From DAOPJM01 sp964490325 (GTDB lineage Bacteria > Bacillota > Clostridia > Christensenellales > CAG-138), in assembly GCA_964490325.1 (NCBI GenBank), contig CAZBBX010000020.1, forward strand, positions 1 to 41,866: 41,866 nucleotides of DNA, given 5' to 3'. Made by a program: the position numbers and the translations under genes. A model generated the notes under the pieces. That model did no database searches. It was given only the letters and a program-made list of their open reading frames with translations, and was not told the origin of the DNA. Positions 1-7,762 of this stretch are shown one piece after another. How positions within the stretch are numbered: the stretch's first letter is position 1; each line of letters begins with the position of its first letter.

Positions 1-85
1 CTCGCGGATGGCTCCCTGTGCTACTTAACATTCACACTACCCCAACTATTGACATAGAACCCTTTTTTGGTTCAACGGACGCTGC

Positions 86-117
86 CGCTCAGCCCGGCGC
101 GTTATTGCGCTCAGCCC
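86..117. repeat. short direct repeat at the end of the ZIP gene
   Basis: The 10-mer CGCTCAGCCC occurs at 86-95 and again at 108-117, where the second copy overlaps the stop codon of the ZIP transporter gene. The rest of the first 110 bases shows no gene and no convincing terminator. The repeat may be a remnant of a local duplication. Confidence 0.4.
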
Positions 118-899
118 AGCGCCACGTCCAATACAAGCATCAGGGCGAAGCCCAGCGCCACGCCGATGGTGCCGATGTTCGTATGCTCGCCCGCCTGCGC
201 TTCGGGGATCAGCTCCTCCACCACCACATAGAGCATGGCGCCTGCCGCAAAGGACAGGATGTAGGGCAGGATGGGCGTGAGCAGGCTCGTCAGAAGGATG
301 GTGAGCACCGCGCCCACAGGCTCCACCACGCCCGAGAGGAAACCGTACAAAAAGGAGCGCTTCTTGGTCATGCCGCTGCCCACCAAGGGCAGGGAGATGA
401 TCGCGCCCTCCGGGAAATTTTGAATGGCGATGCCCGCGGCAAGCGTCAACGCGCCCACCGCGCTGATGGTTCCGTTACCCGAAAGAAAGCCCGCAAGCAC
501 CACGCCCACCGCCATACCCTCCGGGAGATTATGCAGCGTCACCGCCAAAATGAGCATCAGGGACTTGCTAAGGCCGCTCGGACGGCCTTCGGGCGCGTCG
601 GCATTCAGATGCAGATGGGGGATCAGGCTGTCTAAAAGCAGCAAAAAGCCCATGCCCACAAGGAAGCCGACCGCCGCGGGGATCCACGCGATCGTGCCCG
701 ACGCCTCCGCCATCTCGATGGCGGGCAGCAGCAGCGAAAAAAAGGCCGCCGCGATCATCACGCCGGAGGCAAAGCCCAAGAGCGCCTTCTCCAAGCGGGG
801 CTTCATCGCGCCGCGCAGGAAGAACACCAGCGCCGCGCCCAAGGTCGTGCCAAGCAGGGGCAGGGCAAGCCCCGTCGTCAGCGTAAGACCCGCGCTCAT
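111..899 (-). CDS. ZIP family divalent metal transporter
   Basis: Predicted inner-membrane transporter of the ZIP family (ZupT/GufA branch), which brings Zn, Mn or Fe into the cytoplasm. The 262 residues are almost entirely hydrophobic segments, about eight, which is usual for the family. Two signature motifs form the metal path: HNLPEG at residues 123-128 in one helix and NFPEG at 161-165 in the next. A His-rich stretch, HLHL near 95-98, lies in the variable loop. The start codon overlaps the stop of the upstream DtxR-type regulator, so the two are co-transcribed and probably translationally coupled. This pairing suggests metal-responsive control of the transporter. The metal itself cannot be told from sequence. 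Confidence 0.9.
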   Translation of the reverse strand: MSAGLTLTTGLALPLLGTTLGAALVFFLRGAMKPRLEKALLGFASGVMIAAAFFSLLLPAIEMAEASGTIAWIPAAVGFLVGMGFLLLLDSLIPHLHLNADAPEGRPSGLSKSLMLILAVTLHNLPEGMAVGVVLAGFLSGNGTISAVGALTLAAGIAIQNFPEGAIISLPLVGSGMTKKRSFLYGFLSGVVEPVGAVLTILLTSLLTPILPYILSFAAGAMLYVVVEELIPEAQAGEHTNIGTIGVALGFALMLVLDVALG

Positions 900-1276
900 A
901 CCGTACCCGTCCGCTTGATCTTAGCGTGCTTACAAAGGGCGTCAAAGGTCTCGGGGCTCAGGTCGTGCTCCACCTTGCAGGCGTCCTCGCGGGCGATGGC
1001 GGGATCCACCCCCAGCTGCACAAAAAACGCCGTCAGCAGTCTGTGCCGCTCGTAGATGCGCTCCGCGATCTCGCGTCCCGCATCGGTCAGGCCGATGCAG
1101 CTGTCCTTGTCCATGGTGATGTAGCCGTTCTCCCTGAGGCGCTTGGTGGCATAGCTCACGCTGGGCTTGGTCACGCCCAACGCCTCGGCAATGTCGATGG
1201 AGCGAATGTAGCCGTGCTGCTCGCGCATCATCAGCATGGCCTCCAGATAGTCCTCCGAGGACTTTTGTATCTTCAT
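896..1276 (-). CDS. DtxR/MntR family metal-dependent regulator, short form
   Basis: Metal-sensing transcriptional repressor. Residues 1-70 form a winged helix-turn-helix (recognition region around TKPSVSYATKRL, 36-47), followed by the helical dimerisation and metal domain. At 126 residues it lacks the C-terminal SH3-like domain of DtxR and IdeR and has MntR size. Likely metal ligands by alignment from memory are D9, E12, H78, C100, E103 and H104. D9 and E12 resemble MntR, while the C-x-x-E-H arrangement resembles DtxR. It sits upstream of and overlaps the ZIP gene, its likely target, and it may autoregulate. The ATG start has a GAGGTGA ribosome binding site. Confidence 0.88.
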   Translation of the reverse strand: MKIQKSSEDYLEAMLMMREQHGYIRSIDIAEALGVTKPSVSYATKRLRENGYITMDKDSCIGLTDAGREIAERIYERHRLLTAFFVQLGVDPAIAREDACKVEHDLSPETFDALCKHAKIKRTGTV

Positions 1277-1310
1277 GCAAGTTCACCTCGCGTTCTCGAT
1301 CACTTCCTAT

Positions 1311-1339
1311 ACGTTAGCACAGCGTCTTGCATTTTTCAA
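1311..1339 (-). promoter_or_regulatory. putative promoter of the DtxR-ZIP operon
   Basis: Read on the minus strand: TTGAAA, a 17-base spacer, then TAACGT with an upstream TG (extended -10). It lies about 35 bases before the regulator's start codon. A metal-repressor operator would be expected here, but I see no clear palindrome. Confidence 0.5.
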
Positions 1340-1350
1340 GAAAAAAGCGC

Positions 1351-1377
1351 AAAAAAACCGTGCCGAAGCGCGGTTTT
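1351..1377 (-). terminator. intrinsic terminator of the dcw cluster
   Basis: On the minus strand the stem AAAACCGCGC, a TTCG tetraloop and GCACGGTTTT (one G-T wobble) run into a series of T residues. It lies just beyond the ftsQ stop and before the DtxR promoter, so it closes the cell-wall operon. Confidence 0.85.
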
Positions 1378-1405
1378 ATGCAATAAACAGGGTGTTGACC
1401 CATCC

Positions 1406-3847
1406 TCAGCCCGTGAAGGGGTCGCTTGCATAGGGCACATTAGATGGGGCGGGCGTGTCCGTCGGCAGCGGCGTACCATAGGCGTCCGACGGCTGCGGCG
1501 CCTGCGTTTGCGAGGGATCCAGCACGTTGTCCGTAGAGCTTGGCTGATCCGTCGAACCCGGCAGCAGGGTGTTGTCCCCGCTGTCCACATAGCCCGGCTC
1601 GTGCGGCGAAACGATCACGCCGCTCTTGCCGTACAGGTAGATGGTCACGCTCGATGAGGAGTAGCTTGCGGCCGTGCTCATGATGCGGTCCCAGTAGGTG
1701 GACAGGCGGCGGCACTTGATGTCCAGATCGTTGCTGTCGCCCAGCTCGATGCGATAGCCCGACGCCGTGTACAGGCTCATGCTCATCGGCTCGCCCATGT
1801 CCAGCGAGGCAAGGCGGTCGCTGCTGCCGCGGTCGTCAAGGCCGTACTCGCTCAGCTTATCCAGTACGTCCAACAGACTTGCAAGCTGCTCGTTGGCGCT
1901 GTCGCCCAGGCGCTGCCGTTCGGTCACGCTGGTGACCTCCAGATTCAGCACCCGCAGCAGCGTCCCCGCGTCCTCGGCACGAGACTTTAGCACCATGCCC
2001 GTCCCGTCGATGACGGCAATGTACTCATCGCTCGGCCCCCACAGCACGGCGGCGGCCTCCTTGCGCTCGGTAACGGTGATCTGCACCTGATTGGGAAAAA
2101 CGTACTGCACCGTTGCCTGCAGGTAGGCGTCGTCGTTGAGCCGCGACTCGGCCGCGCTAAGATCCTGCGCAAGGATGTACTTGCCCAAGACCACGCCCGA
2201 CTTGTCGATCAGCTCCGCCGCGGTGTAGCGCGTCAGATCCCCCGTCACGTTGACGTCCGTGATGCGCAGGCTGAAATACAGCAGCAGCGCCAGCACGATC
2301 AATAGGCCTGCCAGCACCGACAGCACGGAGAGCAGGCGGCGGTTCTTGGCACGACGCTCCTCGCGCCGCCGCGCCTCCTCGATGCGAAGCTGCTTGCGCC
2401 GCTGCGCGTCCCGCTCCGCTGCACGCTGTTGCGCCTCGGTCAGCTCGCGCTGCGCCGTGGTGTCCTGCTGCACCAAGATGGTGGACGCCTTCTTGGCGTG
2501 CTTGCGCCGTCCGTAAGCGGCGTTCCTGCGGCGATCCTTGGGGTCGCGGATGCGTCGGCCGTAACGGTCGAAACGGAACGCGTCCGCCATGGCTGCCACC
2601 GCGTCTGCGTCATCGGGCGCAGCCTTCACATTTTCAGCAAGCTCATCGCTTTCAGGCTCATCCTCGGCAAACAGATCGATGGGCTTGACCGCATGCACAA
2701 GGGGCTTTGCGGGAACGGCGGCGTCCGCCTCACGGGCGGCAGCCTCGGCTGCTGCAACGGCGGCGGCATGGCTGTTTGCCTGTGACGGCTTTGCCTCCGC
2801 TTCGTCCGTGTGCACCTGCTTGTGCTTCGGCTTGCCCGTTTCCAAGCTTTCCCGTGCCTCGTCCATCGGGTCGTTTGCCCTTGGCAAGACGATCTTTTCA
2901 ACGGGAAGCGCCGTGTTTTGCCGTTTGGCCGCGCCGCCCTGCACAGGCTTGGCCTGCGGATCGCGGTCGGGGGTCACGCGCTCGGTGCAGGGCTTATCCT
3001 CCGTTGTACGATCGGGGGTCACGCGCTCGGTGCGGGGCTTGTCCGTTGTCGTATCTTCGGCGGGCGGATGATATCCGCCCCTACGGACAGACGCGGTTTC
3101 GGCGGGCGAATGGGATACGCCCCTACGGTCGATGGATCCATCGGCAGAGGAATTGGATACGCCTTTGCGGTCGGACACGGCGTCGGCGGGCGGATGATAT
3201 CCGCCCCTACGGTCGGTGGTTTCATCGGCGGGGGGCTGGAATCTGTCCGCAGCGTTAGTACGAAGGCTCTCCGGGGTGATGATATGTTCGCGGGTCGGCA
3301 GATGCGCGGCACGGGTCGGGGGCGTATGACGATAAGCAGAAGCTGCCTGCTCCGCCGTGCGGCGGCGCGGCGCTTGCGTTTGCTCCTCATCCTTGCTCTC
3401 GGTGTGCGGCTTGTCCGCTGTGACGTGTTCGGCGCGGGAATAGTCCACCGCTGCGCGTTCGGTGCGGGGCTTATCCTCCGTTGTACGCTCGGCGCGGGAA
3501 TAGTCCACCGCTGCGCGTTCGGTGCGGGGCTTATCCTCCGTTGTACGCTCGGCGCGGGGCTTGTCCGCTGTGACGCGTTCGGCGCGGGGCTTGTCCGCTG
3601 TGACGCGTTCGGTGCGGGGCTTGTCCGCCGTGACGCGCTCGGCGCGGGGATAGTCCTCCCCCGCCTTGCTGCGCTTCCCCTGTGGGGGAGCTGCAAGAGC
3701 GTCCTCCTCCTCGTCGTAGTAGCGGATGGTTATGCCCAAAAAGGAGAGAAAGGGGTGACGCTCCTCCTTCCAACGGGGCGCGGCGCTCCTTTTCCGATCT
3801 TTTTCGTCCGTCAGGATCCTGACGGGCTTTTCGGGTGTACGGCTCAA
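1406..3847 (-). CDS. ftsQ: FtsQ/DivIB division protein with giant repetitive cytoplasmic tail
   Basis: Bitopic divisome protein that bridges FtsL and the septal synthase. The conserved part is C-terminal: a basic stretch, one membrane helix near residues 507-530, a POTRA domain starting at ITDVNVTG, then the beta domain (QITVTERKEAAAVLWG) and a Pro/Thr-rich end. The unusual part is the N terminus, about 505 residues against a few tens in typical DivIB. It contains nine decapeptide units (type ADKPRTERVT, residues 64-153), five 14-residue units (type RGGYHPPADAVSDR, about 199-268), and an Ala/Glu/Lys/Arg-rich probable helix. The start is TTG with AAAGGA upstream; no better start is visible. 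It is the last gene of the dcw cluster, followed by a terminator. No ftsA or ftsZ follows. Confidence 0.88.
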   Translation of the reverse strand: MSRTPEKPVRILTDEKDRKRSAAPRWKEERHPFLSFLGITIRYYDEEEDALAAPPQGKRSKAGEDYPRAERVTADKPRTERVTADKPRAERVTADKPRAERTTEDKPRTERAAVDYSRAERTTEDKPRTERAAVDYSRAEHVTADKPHTESKDEEQTQAPRRRTAEQAASAYRHTPPTRAAHLPTREHIITPESLRTNAADRFQPPADETTDRRGGYHPPADAVSDRKGVSNSSADGSIDRRGVSHSPAETASVRRGGYHPPAEDTTTDKPRTERVTPDRTTEDKPCTERVTPDRDPQAKPVQGGAAKRQNTALPVEKIVLPRANDPMDEARESLETGKPKHKQVHTDEAEAKPSQANSHAAAVAAAEAAAREADAAVPAKPLVHAVKPIDLFAEDEPESDELAENVKAAPDDADAVAAMADAFRFDRYGRRIRDPKDRRRNAAYGRRKHAKKASTILVQQDTTAQRELTEAQQRAAERDAQRRKQLRIEEARRREERRAKNRRLLSVLSVLAGLLIVLALLLYFSLRITDVNVTGDLTRYTAAELIDKSGVVLGKYILAQDLSAAESRLNDDAYLQATVQYVFPNQVQITVTERKEAAAVLWGPSDEYIAVIDGTGMVLKSRAEDAGTLLRVLNLEVTSVTERQRLGDSANEQLASLLDVLDKLSEYGLDDRGSSDRLASLDMGEPMSMSLYTASGYRIELGDSNDLDIKCRRLSTYWDRIMSTAASYSSSSVTIYLYGKSGVIVSPHEPGYVDSGDNTLLPGSTDQPSSTDNVLDPSQTQAPQPSDAYGTPLPTDTPAPSNVPYASDPFTG
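3061..3254 (-). repeat. five 42-bp tandem units with a palindromic core, inside ftsQ
   Basis: Units begin at 3061, 3103, 3145, 3187 and 3229, an exact 42-bp period that encodes 14-residue protein repeats. Units 1 and 4 contain the palindrome GGGCGGATGATATCCGCCC followed by CTACGG; the others are degenerate. The same palindrome with one or two base changes occurs twice in the intergenic block at 22055-22199. Confidence 0.9.
3389..3658 (-). repeat. 30-bp tandem repeat (nine decapeptide units) inside ftsQ
   Basis: Nine 30-bp units encode variants of ADKPRTERVT, EDKPRTERAA and VDYSRAERTT. A 60-bp higher-order duplication is perfect over two full copies, 3429-3488 and 3489-3548. The identity at DNA level points to recent unequal crossing-over or slippage. 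The period is a multiple of three, so copy-number change keeps the frame. Related units recur at about 2960-3060. Confidence 0.92.
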
Positions 3848-3886
3848 ACCTATATCCTTTCAGGGCAAACGCCCCATTTTGTCGAT

Positions 3887-5143
3887 TCAGTCCTCTGTGC
3901 GGCGCAGGCTCGCGCCCAATGCGCCAAGCAGCCCCACGGGATCCAGATAGCCGCGGTCGATCAGCTCTGCGCGCTCCACCACGGTCTCGCCCTCGGCCTT
4001 GAGACCCGCCAAGAGGAGCGCCGCTCCCCCGCGCAGATCGTGCGCCGTGACGGTGGCTCCCGTCAGGCGCGGCACGCCGTAGACGATGGCGGTGCGCCCA
4101 TGGATGGTGTTGCGTCCGCCCAAGCGGCGCAGCTCCTGCGCATGCTTGAAGCGGTTTTCAAACACGTTCTCGGCAATGCAGCTCGTGCCCTCCGCAACGC
4201 TGCACAGCGCGAAAAGCTGTGCCTGCATATCCGTGGGAAAGCCCGGATAGGGCATGGTGTCTACCCGCGGCAGTTCCCTTGGACGCAGCGGCGCCGTCAG
4301 GGTGACGCGTTGCGCCTCCTCCCTGATGTCGCAGCCCGCCTGCCGCAGCTTCTCCAGCACGGAGACGAGCTGTTCGCGGGGAGCGTCCGTTACGGAGATC
4401 TGCCCGCCTGCAATGGCGCCTGCCGTCAGCAGCGTACCCGCCACGATGCGGTCTGGCATGATGCGATACTGTGCGCCCCGCCCCTTTCCCCCGCCTGTTA
4501 TGACGATGGTGGAGCTGCCCGCACCGCGCACCCGAAAGCCGCAGGCGTTCAAAAAGCCCTGCAGATCGCCTATCTCCGGCTCCTTGGCGGCATTTTCGAT
4601 GGTGGTCTCGCCCTCGGCATGGGTGGCGGCAAGCATGATGTTTTCCGTTGCGCCCACGCTGGGATAGTCCAAGCAGACCGTGGCGCCGACCAAGCGCTCA
4701 CTGCTGCAATGGATGTAGCCCCCCTCCTCCCGCACCTTGACGCCCAACTGCTTGAGCCCCGCCAGATGCAGGTCGATGGGGCGGATGCCGATCTCGCAGC
4801 CGCCGGGATAGGTCGCTCTTGCCTTGGAAAAGCGCGCCAGCACCGATCCCAACAGAAAGATACTGGAGCGCAGCTCCTTGCTGAGCTGCTCGGGCAGCTC
4901 ATAGCCCGCCGCGCTGCCCGCATCCACGGTGAGCGTGTCGCCCTCCCAGCTATAGCGACAGCCCAACGCCTCCAAGATGGACAGCATATTGTCCACATCC
5001 CTGAGGCGCGGACAGTTCGTCAAGCGAACAGGCTCCTCCACCAGCAGCGTAGCCGCCAAGATGGGCAGCGCCGCATTCTTGGAACCGTGAACGCGCACCT
5101 CGCCGTTCAATGACCTTCCCCCCGACACGATGAGCTTCGACAT
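3887..5143 (-). CDS. murA: MurA, UDP-N-acetylglucosamine 1-carboxyvinyltransferase
   Basis: Cytoplasmic enzyme that transfers enolpyruvate from PEP to UDP-GlcNAc, the first committed step of peptidoglycan synthesis. It has 418 residues, normal for the family. The N terminus MSKLIVSGGRSLNGEV and the following SKNAALP are typical of the substrate site. The catalytic loop YPGGCEIGIRPIDLHL contains Cys116, the residue alkylated by fosfomycin; its presence predicts a sensitive type of enzyme. The ATG at 5143 is preferred over an upstream in-frame TTG because GGGGAGG lies just before it. The gene sits between ftsW and ftsQ; the murG usually found just upstream of murA is missing. Confidence 0.96.
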   Translation of the reverse strand: MSKLIVSGGRSLNGEVRVHGSKNAALPILAATLLVEEPVRLTNCPRLRDVDNMLSILEALGCRYSWEGDTLTVDAGSAAGYELPEQLSKELRSSIFLLGSVLARFSKARATYPGGCEIGIRPIDLHLAGLKQLGVKVREEGGYIHCSSERLVGATVCLDYPSVGATENIMLAATHAEGETTIENAAKEPEIGDLQGFLNACGFRVRGAGSSTIVITGGGKGRGAQYRIMPDRIVAGTLLTAGAIAGGQISVTDAPREQLVSVLEKLRQAGCDIREEAQRVTLTAPLRPRELPRVDTMPYPGFPTDMQAQLFALCSVAEGTSCIAENVFENRFKHAQELRRLGGRNTIHGRTAIVYGVPRLTGATVTAHDLRGGAALLLAGLKAEGETVVERAELIDRGYLDPVGLLGALGASLRRTED

Positions 5144-5215
5144 GCGCCCTCCCCACAACCGGCATACCCTATCCTATGCGGGGGTGCAAGGGGATGTGCC
5201 GCGCTTGGCGAAGCC

Positions 5216-6385
5216 TTATGCCATGTCGAGGTCGCGGGAGATATTGAGCAGCACGCCCATGGCGGCAAGGAAGATCAGCAGTGACGTACCTCCCGCCGAA
5301 ATAAACGGCAGCGCCTGCCCCGTGGTGGGCAGCAGTCCCACGACCACGCCCACGTTGACAAACACCTGAAATCCAAACACGATGGAGATACCTGCGGCAA
5401 GCAGACTGCCGAAGCGGTTCTTGCAGCGCAGGGACACGCGCATCCCGCGATAGACGATCGCGCCGTAGGCAAGGATGACGAGCGCGCCGCCCACAAGGCC
5501 GAACTCCTCGCAGAGGATGGCAAAGATGAAGTCGCTCTCGCCGTAGACCATGTACAGCAGCTTTTGATAGCTGTTGTTCAGTCCCTTGCCGAACAGTCCG
5601 CCCGAGCCGATGGCGTAGTAGGACTGACAAAGCTGATAGCCGTCGCCCTGCGGATCGCTCCACGGATTTAGGAAGGTGGTCATGCGGCTGGATCGATAGT
5701 CCGCCGCAAACGCCAGCAGCAGGAACAGAATAACGCCTGCCGCGCCGATGAACACCAAGAAGCGCAGGTTGCAGCCGCCCAGATACAGCAGCACCACGCC
5801 CATCACGCCCACGATAACGGCCATGGACATGTTGGGCTGCAACATAATAAGACCGCAGACAACGCCGATGACAAAGAGCATGGGCAGAATGCCCGTCTTA
5901 AAGTCCTTCATGCGCTCTCGTCGTTTTGCCATGAACGAGCACATGCAGAACATCATGCCGAATTTGGCCACCTCGGAGGGCTGAATGGACAGACCCGCCA
6001 AGTTGAGCCAGCGCCTGCCGCCGTTTTTTTCCTGTCCAAAGAGCAGCACCGCCACAAGCAGTCCCACCGAGATGAGGATGAACAGCCAGCTGATCTTATC
6101 CAGCTTGCGATAGTCGATCAGGGAGATGATGAGCATGGTCGGATAGCCGATCGCCAAGTACAGCAGCTGCCGCTTGAGGTAGTAGTACCCGTCGTTATGG
6201 CAGGTGGAGACGTTGTGCGAGGCGTAATAGTAGCTTGCGGAGAAGACCATCACCAGTCCGAACGCACAGAGCGCGGTGATCAAAAGCAGCAGCACAAAGT
6301 CCGACCGCCCCCTTAGCTTGGGGAGGTGGAGACGGCGCGCACTTTGAACGGGCTTTGCAGTTTTGCGGACAGCGATATCTTCCAT
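5216..6385 (-). CDS. ftsW: FtsW/SpoVE-type SEDS peptidoglycan glycosyltransferase
   Basis: Polytopic SEDS protein that polymerises lipid II at the septum together with its class B PBP partner. It has 389 residues with about ten membrane helices. The conserved C-terminal part reads LLPTTGQALPFISAGGTS, the family's best-known motif, and the extracellular loop around NPWSDPQGDGYQ is also characteristic. In spore formers the dcw copy may be FtsW or SpoVE; sequence alone does not decide. It lies four bases after the murD stop, and its ribosome binding site AAGGGAG overlaps the end of murD. An Arg/Lys-rich N-terminal tail precedes the first helix. Confidence 0.93.
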   Translation of the reverse strand: MEDIAVRKTAKPVQSARRLHLPKLRGRSDFVLLLLITALCAFGLVMVFSASYYYASHNVSTCHNDGYYYLKRQLLYLAIGYPTMLIISLIDYRKLDKISWLFILISVGLLVAVLLFGQEKNGGRRWLNLAGLSIQPSEVAKFGMMFCMCSFMAKRRERMKDFKTGILPMLFVIGVVCGLIMLQPNMSMAVIVGVMGVVLLYLGGCNLRFLVFIGAAGVILFLLLAFAADYRSSRMTTFLNPWSDPQGDGYQLCQSYYAIGSGGLFGKGLNNSYQKLLYMVYGESDFIFAILCEEFGLVGGALVILAYGAIVYRGMRVSLRCKNRFGSLLAAGISIVFGFQVFVNVGVVVGLLPTTGQALPFISAGGTSLLIFLAAMGVLLNISRDLDMA

Positions 6386-6388
6386 TCG

Positions 6389-7750
6389 TTAATCATACTC
6401 CCTTACGATGTCTTTGAACACGCGGCCGCGCTGCTCGAAATTGTCGAACATGTCCCAGCTTGCGCAGGCGGGACTGAGCAGCACCGCATCGCCCGGGGAC
6501 GCCAGATCCCGCGCCATGTCCACGGCGTCGCGGAAACCGTCCGCCATGTGGCACGCGTCCGCATAGCCCGCGTCCTCCGCCGCCTTGAGGATTTTTTGCG
6601 CCGTAGCGCCCAGCAGCACGCAGGCCTTGATGTTCGGCGTGAACGCGCGGAACAGCTCGTCGAACTCGCCATGCTTGTCGAAGCCGCCCAAAATGAGGAC
6701 GGTGGGCTTTTGCATCGCCTCGATGGCGCGAATGGTGGAGGCGGGGTTGGTGCCCTTGGAATCGTTGATGTACTCCACGCCGCCGCGCTCACAGACGGAC
6801 TCGATGCGATGCTCCACGCCTGCAAAGTCGCGGAACACGCGGCGTATCGTCGCAGGCTCTATCCCCTGCGACAGCGCCAGCAGTGCGCAGAGCATGGCGT
6901 TCTCCAAGTTGTGTCCGCCAAGGATGCGCAGCTCGGAGCAGGGCATGAGCGTCTGCCACGCGTCCTGCTCGCAAAGACGATAGACCATCTTGCCCTCGCG
7001 GACGCAGACGCCGACGGGCACCTCGCCTTGGCGCGAGAAGTAGAGCTTATGCGCGGGGGTGCGCGATGCAAAGCCGCGGACCACGGGATCGTCGTAGTTC
7101 AGCACGGCATAGTCGCTCTCGGTCTGGTTGTCCAAGATCTTCGCCTTGGCGGCAATGTAGTTTTCCATGGTACCGAAGTGATCCAAGTGGTCGGGTGTGA
7201 TGTTGCACACGCCCGCCGCCACGGCGTGAAAGCTGCTGCAGCCCTCCAGCTGCAGCGCGGCGGTCTCCGCCACGATGACGTCGCCCTTCTCCGTCTCCAT
7301 TGCGTGCGCCGAGATGGCTACGCCGATGTTGCCCAGCACAAAGGTCTTTCGGCCGCTCGCCTTGAACAGCTCCCCCGTCAGCGCCGTGCAGGTGGTCTTG
7401 CCGTTGGTGCCTGTGATGCACACGAAGTCCGCCTTGGCGTGGCGATAGCCTAACTCGATCTCCGAGATGACCTCGATCCCGCGCCGCCTTGCCTCCACGA
7501 TGAAGGGACGCGACAGGGGAATGATGGGACTGGGGACGAGCAGATCCACATCGTCCAAGATGTCCATGGGGTTTGCGCCCAGCTTGACCTCGTAGGCGAT
7601 GCCGTTGAGCTGCTCGAACAGACCCTTGATCTCGGGCTTGATGTCGTTGATGATGACGCGATAGCCCAACTCGTACAGCAGGCGCGCCGAGGCGATGCCG
7701 CTCTTGGCCATGCCCACGATCAGAGCCGTCTTTTGCTTGTTTGCCGTCAT
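6389..7750 (-). CDS. murD: MurD, UDP-MurNAc-L-Ala:D-Glu ligase
   Basis: Cytoplasmic Mur ligase that adds D-glutamate to UDP-MurNAc-L-alanine with ATP. It has 453 residues. Order of domains: an N-terminal Rossmann-like UDP-binding domain (ALIVGMAKSGIASARLL), the central ATPase domain with the P-loop GTNGKTT, and a C-terminal ligase domain with LSPACASWDMF, a MurD signature. The middle domain has HLDHFGTMENY, the family's His/Asp motif. An ATG start with CGGAGG upstream follows the mraY stop closely. Confidence 0.96.
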   Translation of the reverse strand: MTANKQKTALIVGMAKSGIASARLLYELGYRVIINDIKPEIKGLFEQLNGIAYEVKLGANPMDILDDVDLLVPSPIIPLSRPFIVEARRRGIEVISEIELGYRHAKADFVCITGTNGKTTCTALTGELFKASGRKTFVLGNIGVAISAHAMETEKGDVIVAETAALQLEGCSSFHAVAAGVCNITPDHLDHFGTMENYIAAKAKILDNQTESDYAVLNYDDPVVRGFASRTPAHKLYFSRQGEVPVGVCVREGKMVYRLCEQDAWQTLMPCSELRILGGHNLENAMLCALLALSQGIEPATIRRVFRDFAGVEHRIESVCERGGVEYINDSKGTNPASTIRAIEAMQKPTVLILGGFDKHGEFDELFRAFTPNIKACVLLGATAQKILKAAEDAGYADACHMADGFRDAVDMARDLASPGDAVLLSPACASWDMFDNFEQRGRVFKDIVREYD

Positions 7751-7762
7751 GATTAGCCTCCG

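Noticed and set aside
49..77. TTGACA near the left edge as a plus-strand promoter
   Set aside because: No -10 at the right distance and no plus-strand gene follows.
2810..5113. Very long open frame on the plus strand opposite ftsQ and murA
   Set aside because: It lies antisense to two well-supported genes, owes its length to GC-rich codon bias and the ftsQ repeats, and resembles no protein family.
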